Of a stretch of 12,356 nucleotides of DNA, positions 7,273 through 12,356 are shown one piece after another (the first letter of the stretch is position 1; the number at the start of each line of letters is the position of its first letter). Below the pieces are notes generated by a model. It did not search any database. It saw nothing but the letters and a program-made list of their open reading frames with translations, and was not told the DNA's origin. The stretch is taken from the NCBI GenBank assembly GCA_900545035.1, contig UQXM01000043.1:1-12356 (forward strand), read 5' to 3'. The translations under genes and the position numbers were made by a program. Origin of the DNA: an uncultured Fusobacterium sp. Lineage in GTDB: Bacteria > Fusobacteriota > Fusobacteriia > Fusobacteriales > Fusobacteriaceae.

Positions 7273-7359
7273 TAATATACTTTTAAAATTCATATTCAGT
7301 TTCAGACTTTGTATGACTATTATGCTGACTATTATGAATATTGAAAGTATATGTATCAT
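7261..7359 (-). CDS. brnQ leader peptide, Ile/Leu/Val-rich (attenuation peptide)
   Basis: A 32-residue open reading frame upstream of brnQ with its own ribosome site AGGAGA (7365-7370). It contains 9 Ile, 6 Leu and 2 Val, so 17 of 32 residues are branched-chain; the densest stretch is IFIIVSIIVI (residues 7-16), and it ends ILGLL-stop. All nine Ile codons are ATA and both Val codons are GTC. Composition, position between a consensus promoter and a Rho-independent terminator, and location before a branched-chain amino acid carrier gene match leader peptides of the ilv and leu operons. The likely role is to make transcription through the terminator depend on the supply of charged Ile/Val/Leu tRNA. 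The alternative, a tiny hydrophobic membrane protein, fits the context less well. Confidence 0.82.
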   Translation of the reverse strand: MIHILSIFIIVSIIVIQSLKLNMNFKSILGLL

Positions 7360-7401
7360 CTGAATCTCCTTTTTTTTAAAATATTTGTTTAACCTGTAAA
7401 A

Positions 7402-7430
7402 ATTTTATCAGAGAAACAGGATTGTGTCAA
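7402..7430 (-). promoter_or_regulatory. Promoter of the brnQ leader transcript
   Basis: On the minus strand TTGACA (7425-7430), a 17-bp spacer and TAAAAT (7402-7407). Expected start is near 7395, giving a leader of about 270 nt before brnQ. The -35 lies within the first copy of a 26-bp direct repeat. Confidence 0.8.
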
Positions 7431-7450
7431 TAATTATTTTTTTCAATATT
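7425..7450. repeat. 26-bp direct repeat, copy 1
   Basis: Identical over 26 bp (TGTCAATAATTA...TTTCAATATT) to 7489-7514. Contains the -35 box of the brnQ promoter. Its last five bases (ATATT) are also the first five of the left arm of the 48-bp inverted repeat. Confidence 0.95.
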
Positions 7451-7493
7451 AAAAAAGCATATCTTGGAGCATAAATTTTTAATACTGTTGTCA
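7446..7493. repeat. 48-bp perfect inverted repeat, left arm (reversed copy of the livF 3' end)
   Basis: Exact reverse complement of 7602-7649 over 48 bp. The right arm includes the last nine or so codons and the stop of livF, so the left arm is the non-coding copy. It is bounded by the two 26-bp direct repeats, overlapping each by 5 bp (ATATT and TGTCA). Confidence 0.95.
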
Positions 7494-7514
7494 ATAATTA
7501 TTTTTTTCAATATT
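7489..7514. repeat. 26-bp direct repeat, copy 2
   Basis: Second identical copy, 64 bp from the first. It carries another minus-strand TTGACA (7489-7494) but no good -10 at the right distance, so it is probably not a working promoter. The stretch 7515-7601 beyond it is plain AT-rich spacer with no gene or clear GC-rich terminator. Confidence 0.95.
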
Positions 7515-7601
7515 TAGGATTAACTTGGATATATGAATGTAATAATCATTTTTATAAAGAGATAAAAAGAACATAAAAAATGAAAAAACACTCAAAATTT
7601 A

Positions 7602-7649
7602 TGACAACAGTATTAAAAATTTATGCTCCAAGATATGCTTTTTTAATAT
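7602..7649. repeat. 48-bp perfect inverted repeat, right arm (livF 3' end)
   Basis: Original arm of the inverted repeat: positions 7621-7649 are livF coding sequence and stop, and 7602-7620 is the downstream flank. In a livF read-through RNA the two arms could fold into a 48-bp stem with a 108-nt loop whose 3' side contains a T6 run, which could protect or end the livHMGF message. That role is speculative. Confidence 0.95.
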
Positions 7650-8349
7650 CGGGGTTATTAAGAAGTTCCTGTGCAGGTCCTTCCAAAGTAATTTTTCCTG
7701 TTTCAATAACATAAGCATAATCTGCTATTGAAAGAGCCATTTTTGCATTTTGTTCAACAAGAAGAATTGTAACTCCCTCTTCTTTTAATTTTTTTATTAC
7801 AGAGAAAATTTCTTTTACAAAAAGAGGAGAAAGTCCCATTGACGGTTCGTCAAGAATAAGAAGTTTCGGTCTGCTCATAATAGCTCTTCCCATTGCAAGC
7901 ATTTGCTGTTCTCCTCCTGAAAGAGTTCCTGCCATTTGATTTTTTCTTTCAGACATTCTTGGGAAATCTTTATAAAATTTTGCTCTGTCTTTTTCAAGAT
8001 TTTCCGGAGTATCTTTTACAGTAAAAGCTCCCAGTTTTAGATTATCTTTAACTGCAAGTTTTGCAAAAATTCTTCTTCCTTCCGGAACTTGCGCAATACC
8101 TGCCTGACAAATTAAGTGAGGCTTTTCTTTTGTGATATCTTTTCCACGGAAAATAATTTTTCCTTGTTTTGAATGGATAAGTCCTGAAATAGTCTGCAGT
8201 GTTGTAGTTTTTCCTGCTCCGTTTGCACCGATAAGAGAAACTATTTCTCCCTCTTTTACTTTCAGAGAAACTCCTTTCAGAGCATGAATATTATCATAGT
8301 AAACATGCAGGTCTTTTATTTCTAGCATTGTTTTTGCATCTGTATTCAT
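7621..8349 (-). CDS. livF: Branched-chain amino acid ABC transporter, ATP-binding protein LivF
   Basis: One of two ATPases of the high-affinity Leu/Ile/Val importer, 242 aa, cytoplasmic and membrane-associated. Walker A GANGAGKT (41-48), signature LSGGEQQ (143-149), Walker B LLILDEP (163-169), then VEQNAK (198-203), where Gln replaces the usual switch His, as is normal for LivF. The C-terminus KKAYLGA is typical. It starts 5 bp after the livG stop; its ribosome site AGGAGG lies inside the last codons of livG, so translation is probably coupled. A downstream Met at residue 8 lacks a ribosome site. It is the last gene of the liv operon. Its final codons form one arm of the 48-bp inverted repeat. 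Confidence 0.95.
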   Translation of the reverse strand: MNTDAKTMLEIKDLHVYYDNIHALKGVSLKVKEGEIVSLIGANGAGKTTTLQTISGLIHSKQGKIIFRGKDITKEKPHLICQAGIAQVPEGRRIFAKLAVKDNLKLGAFTVKDTPENLEKDRAKFYKDFPRMSERKNQMAGTLSGGEQQMLAMGRAIMSRPKLLILDEPSMGLSPLFVKEIFSVIKKLKEEGVTILLVEQNAKMALSIADYAYVIETGKITLEGPAQELLNNPDIKKAYLGA

Positions 8350-8354
8350 AAAAA

Positions 8355-9137
8355 TTATTCCTCCTCGTCCTGTCCAAGATATGCAGTAACAACTGCAGGA
8401 GTATTGATAACTTCAATAGGATCCCCTGCCGCAATTGTAGTTCCGTGATCCAAAACCACAAGTCTCTCACATATTCCAAGAACAAGTTTCATATCATGTT
8501 CAATCAAAAGAATTGCAATATTGAAACGATCTCTTATCAAACGGATAGTATTCATAAGCTCTTCTGTTTCAGTGGGATTCATTCCTGCTGCAGGTTCGTC
8601 AAGAAGAAGCAGTTTTGGATTTGTTGCCATTGCTCTTGCAATTTCAAGTTTTCTCTGTTTACCGTAAGGAAGATTTCCTGCTGCTGTATCGGCATATTGG
8701 TCAAGATCAAAGATTTTTAAAAGTTCCATTGCTTTTTTCTTTGCCTCTTTTTCTTCTCTCCAGTAATTTGGAAAACGGAAAATTCCTGTAAGAATACCGT
8801 ATTTCATATTGAAATTATTGGCAACCAAAACATTATCAAGAACAGACATATATTTAAAAAGTCTGATATTTTGGAATGTTCTTGCCAATCCTTTTTTTAC
8901 TAATTTAAATGTAGGAGTTTTTGTTACAAGCTCACCGTTAAAGTGATATTCTCCGCTTGTGGGAGAATAAACTCCTGTAATAATATTAAAAACAGTTGTC
9001 TTTCCTGCTCCGTTTGGACCGATAAGACCAACCAGTTCGTTTTCTTTTATTTCAAGATTAAAATCTGTTACAGCTTTTAATGCTCCGAAGGTAATAGATA
9101 TATTTTTTGCACTAAGTACAGTCTTGTTGTTATTCAT
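8355..9137 (-). CDS. livG: Branched-chain amino acid ABC transporter, ATP-binding protein LivG
   Basis: Second ATPase of the Leu/Ile/Val importer, 260 aa. Walker A GPNGAGKT (40-47), LivG-type insert LARTFQNIRLF (84-94), signature LPYGKQRK (156-163), Walker B LLLLDEP (176-182), switch His214 in LIEHDM, and C-terminal TAYLGQ. The acidic tail DEEE is encoded by the stretch that also supplies the livF ribosome site. The start codon overlaps the end of livM by 8 bp (ATGAATAA), and AAGGAGGG lies 8 bp upstream inside livM, which suggests coupled translation and balanced subunit levels. Confidence 0.96.
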   Translation of the reverse strand: MNNNKTVLSAKNISITFGALKAVTDFNLEIKENELVGLIGPNGAGKTTVFNIITGVYSPTSGEYHFNGELVTKTPTFKLVKKGLARTFQNIRLFKYMSVLDNVLVANNFNMKYGILTGIFRFPNYWREEKEAKKKAMELLKIFDLDQYADTAAGNLPYGKQRKLEIARAMATNPKLLLLDEPAAGMNPTETEELMNTIRLIRDRFNIAILLIEHDMKLVLGICERLVVLDHGTTIAAGDPIEVINTPAVVTAYLGQDEEE

Positions 9138-10107
9138 CTTTATTACCCTCCTTGTTTTTTAAAAATTTTTTAATAATCGGTGTAATCTGAAATTCTTTAC
9201 GCCCAAAAAGTCCTGAAGGACGGAATATCATAGTTAAAATCAGAAGCAATGAGTAAACAATCATACGATAATCTGAAAATCCACGAAGAATTTCCGGAAG
9301 AATAGTAAGAGCTATTGCTGACAGAATAGAACCTGTAAAACTTCCCATTCCTCCAAGTACAACCATTGTAAGAATATTTATTGAATAGTTAAAATCAAAT
9401 TGTTTTGCTCCTAAAATTCCTAAGTGATGAGCGTATACAGCTCCTGCTACTCCTGCAAACACAGCAGAAACAGTAAAGGCAAAAGTTTTATAATAAGTTG
9501 TGTTTACTCCTGAAGCTCCGCTGGCAATTTCATCATCACGAATAGAAAGAACTGCTCTTCCATGACGGCTTGTCATAAGAGAGAACATCATCATAACAGA
9601 AATAACCATTACGAAATAAATTATTGTAAAATTGCTGTTTGTACGGGGAATACCACGAAGTCCCTGTGCTCCCCCTGTAAATTTGAAATATTCAATAAGA
9701 ACTCTGATTATTTCTCCAAAAGCCAAAGTAATAATTGCAAGATAATCTCCGTTAAGTCTAAGAGCGGGAATACCGATTATAACTCCTACAATTCCTGCAA
9801 CAATTCCTCCGATAATAAGAGCGATTATATATCCTGGCAGTCCTTCAACAATTCCTGATTTTGAAAACAGAGCAGCTGCATAAGCTCCCACTGACATAAA
9901 ACCTGCATGTCCGATAGTAATCTGTCCCAAACATCCCACAGTTATATTAAGGCTTACTGCAAGAATAATATTGATACAGATGATAATTAAAATTCCGGTT
10001 TGATATCTGGAAATTACTCCCGAACCAATCAAAGCTCCTATTACACCGTAAAGAGCCAGAACCAGTATAAGAGTAAGAGTGTAGCTTAGTTTTTTATATT
10101 TATCCAT
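9130..10107 (-). CDS. livM: Branched-chain amino acid ABC transporter, permease LivM
   Basis: Inner-membrane permease of the Leu/Ile/Val importer, 325 aa with roughly eight to ten hydrophobic segments. LivM family stretches include GCLGQITIGHAGFMSVGAY (58-76), RLNGDYLAIITLAFGEI (117-133), TGGAQGLRGI (144-153), the loop VVLGGMGSFTGSI near 250, and FRPSGLFGRKE before the end. It pairs with LivH to form the channel. The gene starts 13 bp after livH, with ribosome site AGGAGG (10117-10122) overlapping the livH stop codon. It overlaps livG by 8 bp. Confidence 0.95.
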   Translation of the reverse strand: MDKYKKLSYTLTLILVLALYGVIGALIGSGVISRYQTGILIIICINIILAVSLNITVGCLGQITIGHAGFMSVGAYAAALFSKSGIVEGLPGYIIALIIGGIVAGIVGVIIGIPALRLNGDYLAIITLAFGEIIRVLIEYFKFTGGAQGLRGIPRTNSNFTIIYFVMVISVMMMFSLMTSRHGRAVLSIRDDEIASGASGVNTTYYKTFAFTVSAVFAGVAGAVYAHHLGILGAKQFDFNYSINILTMVVLGGMGSFTGSILSAIALTILPEILRGFSDYRMIVYSLLLILTMIFRPSGLFGRKEFQITPIIKKFLKNKEGNKDE

Positions 10108-10120
10108 TTTGTATTTCCTC

Positions 10121-11005
10121 CTATACTTTTTCTCTTATATTTTTTCCTAAAATACCTGTAGGTTTTACCAACAGAACAACAATTAATATTGCAAAAACAA
10201 AAGCATCTGCAAGCTGTGAAGAAAGATATGCTCTTGTAAGACTTTCAACAATTCCAAGAATAAATCCTCCAAGAACAGCTCCCGGAAGAATTCCTATTCC
10301 TCCAAGAACGGCTGCGATAAATGCTTTTATTCCGGGCATTGAACCCATAAGAGGCTGTACTTGAGGATAAGCAGATACATACAGAACAGCAGCAATGGCA
10401 GCAAGTCCGCTTCCGACAGCAAATGTCAGCTGAATGGTATGGTCTACATTTATTCCGACAAGTTTTGCAGCTCCGTAATCTTCACTTGTGGCAAGCATTG
10501 CTTTTCCGTATTTTGTTTTTTTCATAAAGTATTGAAGTCCGAAAGAAAGAACAAGTGTAACCGCAATTGTTACAACAGTTCCAAAATTCAGGTGCAGTTC
10601 TCCGAAAGTAATTGGAGGCTGATTGAATACTTTTGGGAATGGTCTTGTGTTTGGAGTAAAAAGTTTCATAAACACATTTTCAAGAAGCAAACTTACTCCG
10701 ATAGCTGTAATAAGATTTGAAATTCTCGGAGAATTTCTAAGAGGTCTATATGCTACTCTTTCTGTAAACATTCCTAAAAGTACACAGATAAAAACAGCGG
10801 GTATTACAGTAAGCCATACAGGCAGTCCCATTTTCGTGAACATCGGAATACTGAAAAGGGAAACATAAGCTCCTACCATAATGATATCTCCGTGAGCAAA
10901 GTTGATTAATTGTGCAATACCATATACCATTGTATATCCCAGCGAGATAAGAGCATAAATGCTTCCAATCTGTAAACCATTTATAATTTGAAGCAAAAAT
11001 TCCAT
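10121..11005 (-). CDS. livH: Branched-chain amino acid ABC transporter, permease LivH
   Basis: Inner-membrane permease partner of LivM, 294 aa, about eight hydrophobic segments. Family motifs are GSIYALISLGYTMVYGIAQL (14-33), INFAHGDIIMVGAYVSL (34-50), RPLRNSPRISNLITAIGVSL (87-106), AAVLGGIGILPGAVLGG (231-247) and the end VKPTGILGK (280-288). ATG at 11005 is supported by AAGGAGA (11011-11017). A 177-bp gap with a long inverted repeat separates it from livJ, which may let the binding protein be made in excess over the membrane parts, as is usual for ABC importers. Confidence 0.95.
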   Translation of the reverse strand: MEFLLQIINGLQIGSIYALISLGYTMVYGIAQLINFAHGDIIMVGAYVSLFSIPMFTKMGLPVWLTVIPAVFICVLLGMFTERVAYRPLRNSPRISNLITAIGVSLLLENVFMKLFTPNTRPFPKVFNQPPITFGELHLNFGTVVTIAVTLVLSFGLQYFMKKTKYGKAMLATSEDYGAAKLVGINVDHTIQLTFAVGSGLAAIAAVLYVSAYPQVQPLMGSMPGIKAFIAAVLGGIGILPGAVLGGFILGIVESLTRAYLSSQLADAFVFAILIVVLLVKPTGILGKNIREKV

Positions 11006-11041
11006 ATTTCTCTCCTTACATTAAAATTAGCTTTTTTTGAA

Positions 11042-11175
11042 GAAAAATTGTAAAAATAAAATTCTCTAATAAAAATATCAGTTGTTTAATTGCTCGTTTC
11101 ACTAAAAGTATTCAATTTGCTGTATAAATCACGCAGATATTTTTAATACCGAGAATTTTATTTTTAACAATTCTC
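11042..11175. repeat. Long imperfect inverted repeat between livJ and livH
   Basis: Arms 11042-11079 and 11136-11175 are nearly complementary. The perfect cores are TAAAAATAAAATTCTC (11051-11066) with its complement at 11151-11166, and AAAAATATC (11071-11079) with GATATTTTT (11136-11144). The livJ-proximal arm can instead fold on itself (GAGAATT with AATTCTC), so two structures compete. The 3' arm is T-rich. It may stabilise the livJ message or reduce read-through into livH, or it may be a decayed miniature element. The rest of the 177-bp gap holds only the livH ribosome site. Confidence 0.6.
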
Positions 11176-11182
11176 ATAGTTT

Positions 11183-12328
11183 TTATTTAGTAGGCTCAAC
11201 AACAGAGTCAAATGTATATTCTCCGTTTACGATTTTTAAAACTGTAACAGCTTTTACAGGGTTGTTTTTTTCATCGAAAGTAAGATGTCCTGTTACACCG
11301 TTATAATCAAGATTTTTAAGAGCTTCAACCACTGCTTGTTTGTCAGTAGTTCCGGCTTTTTCAATAGCAGCTTTCATCATGTATGCGGCATCATAAGAAA
11401 GAGCGGCAAATGAAGAAGGGTCTTCATTATAAACTTCTCTGTAAGCTTTTACGAAATTTTGAACTTTTTCAGACTGATCTTGCAGAGAGAAGTGATTAGT
11501 GAAGTATGAATTTTCAACAGCACTGTATGCACTTGGATCAAGTGTTTTTGCAACTCCGTCCCAACCGTCAGGACCGATAAATGCAGATTTAAGTCCTACT
11601 TCTCTTGCTTGAGTTGTGATAAGAGCAACCTGTTCATAATAATCAGGGATAACTAAAACATCAGGATTTGTAGGAAGAATTTTTGTAAGCTGAGCTCTGA
11701 AATCTTTGTCCCCGTCTGAATATCCCTCTTTGGCAACTACTTTTAATCCAAGTTTTTCAGCTTGTTCCACAAATGCTTTTGCAACTCCGTCTGAATAGTC
11801 GCTTGAGTTATTAACAACAATAGCAGCTGTTTCAGCTTTCAGATTATTTTTGGCAAAGTTCGCAAGAACAACTCCTTGATATGGATCAGTGAAACAAGTA
11901 CGGAAAACATTTGGTCCTGCTTCTGTAATATTAAATTGTGTTCCCGTTGGTGTAATCATAGGCATATTGTCCTGAGCAGCAACTTCTGCAATGGCAAGAG
12001 TAGGTTTTGAAGGAGCATCTCCGATAAATCCTACAATTCCTTCATCAACCAATCTGTTGTAAGCAGTAATAGCTTCAGTAGGGTCTCCTTTGGAATCAAG
12101 AACGATAAATTCAACTTGTTTTCCAAGAACTCCTCCGTTTTTATTGATTTCATCCATAGCAAGTTTTGACCCGTTTGTAGCAGTAATACCATAAATAGCT
12201 ACAGGTCCTGTAAGAGGAGCAGTCGCTCCAAGTTTTACCACATCTGTTTCTTTGGCAGTTTCTTTTGCACCTCCGCATGCAGTAAGAAGCAATGACATTC
12301 CTAATAAAGCAGCACTAAATTTTTTCAT
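11183..12328 (-). CDS. livJ: Branched-chain amino acid ABC transporter, substrate-binding lipoprotein LivJ
   Basis: Periplasmic ligand-binding component for Leu/Ile/Val, 381 aa. The N-terminus MKKFSAALLGMSLLLTAC is a lipoprotein signal with lipobox LTAC and lipidated Cys18, so it is membrane-anchored rather than free in the periplasm. From about residue 30 it is a type I periplasmic-binding fold: VKLGATAPLTGPVAIYG (31-47), AMDEINKNGGVLGK (57-70), ITPTGTQFN (125-133, ligand loop) and FRTCFTDPYQG (142-152). The start ATG is preceded by AAAGGGGG nine bases away. It is the first gene of livJHMGF. Its promoter lies beyond the window edge at 12356, so its regulation cannot be seen. Confidence 0.96.
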   Translation of the reverse strand: MKKFSAALLGMSLLLTACGGAKETAKETDVVKLGATAPLTGPVAIYGITATNGSKLAMDEINKNGGVLGKQVEFIVLDSKGDPTEAITAYNRLVDEGIVGFIGDAPSKPTLAIAEVAAQDNMPMITPTGTQFNITEAGPNVFRTCFTDPYQGVVLANFAKNNLKAETAAIVVNNSSDYSDGVAKAFVEQAEKLGLKVVAKEGYSDGDKDFRAQLTKILPTNPDVLVIPDYYEQVALITTQAREVGLKSAFIGPDGWDGVAKTLDPSAYSAVENSYFTNHFSLQDQSEKVQNFVKAYREVYNEDPSSFAALSYDAAYMMKAAIEKAGTTDKQAVVEALKNLDYNGVTGHLTFDEKNNPVKAVTVLKIVNGEYTFDSVVEPTK

Positions 12329-12356
12329 AATATGTTTCCCCCTTTAAAAATATAAT

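Noticed and set aside
7127..7400. T-box riboswitch upstream of brnQ
   Set aside because: No T-box bulge (UGGNACC-type) or specifier-loop architecture is visible, and the translated Ile-rich frame explains the leader better.
11112..11177. 21-codon frame before livH with eight Ile/Leu/Val residues, resembling a second leader peptide
   Set aside because: It has no ribosome binding site, its composition follows from the AT-rich hairpin arm it overlaps, and no GC-rich terminator follows it.

Overview
The window is AT-rich. It uses AGA-rich arginine codons, strong AAGGAGG-type ribosome binding sites and compact operons, and it encodes a lipoprotein-type periplasmic binding protein. These traits together suggest a low-GC Gram-negative-type bacterium, most likely a member of the Fusobacteriota (Fusobacterium-like). 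This placement is an inference from style and gene content; no rRNA or other marker is present.

Left region (1-4714, + strand). Three genes run together: a UvrD-type helicase fused to a RecB-like nuclease with a probable Fe-S cluster (59-2878), a DAHP synthase with an N-terminal regulatory domain (2928-3944), and a YfiH/PgeF laccase-domain protein (3954-4691). They end at a bidirectional hairpin terminator.

Middle region (4716-5821). A Xre-S24 (LexA/CI-like) repressor on the minus strand is transcribed divergently from a strong consensus promoter that drives an unrecognised 71-residue protein. A 24-bp dyad covers the repressor's own -10, and three related half-sites lie across the opposite promoter, so this looks like a small repressor-controlled switch. 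A perfect 30-bp palindrome ends it.

Right region (5822-12356, minus strand). This is a block for branched-chain amino acid uptake: a BrnQ carrier downstream of a complete livJ-livH-livM-livG-livF ABC transporter operon. BrnQ is preceded by a consensus promoter, a 32-residue leader peptide very rich in Ile/Leu/Val (every Ile codon is ATA), a plausible antiterminator and a Rho-independent terminator 51 nt before the brnQ start codon. This is a classical ribosome-mediated attenuator, and it was found by reading the DNA because the peptide is too short for routine gene calling.

Between livF and the brnQ promoter a 48-bp perfect inverted repeat copies the 3' end of livF backwards and is flanked by a 26-bp direct repeat with 5-bp overlaps at both junctions. 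This has the layout expected of a replication template-switch insertion. A second, imperfect long inverted repeat lies between livJ and livH.

The most notable observations are the brnQ attenuator, the template-switch scar beside its promoter, and the repressor/small-protein switch. No CRISPR array, transposase, tRNA, rRNA or prophage structural gene was seen.
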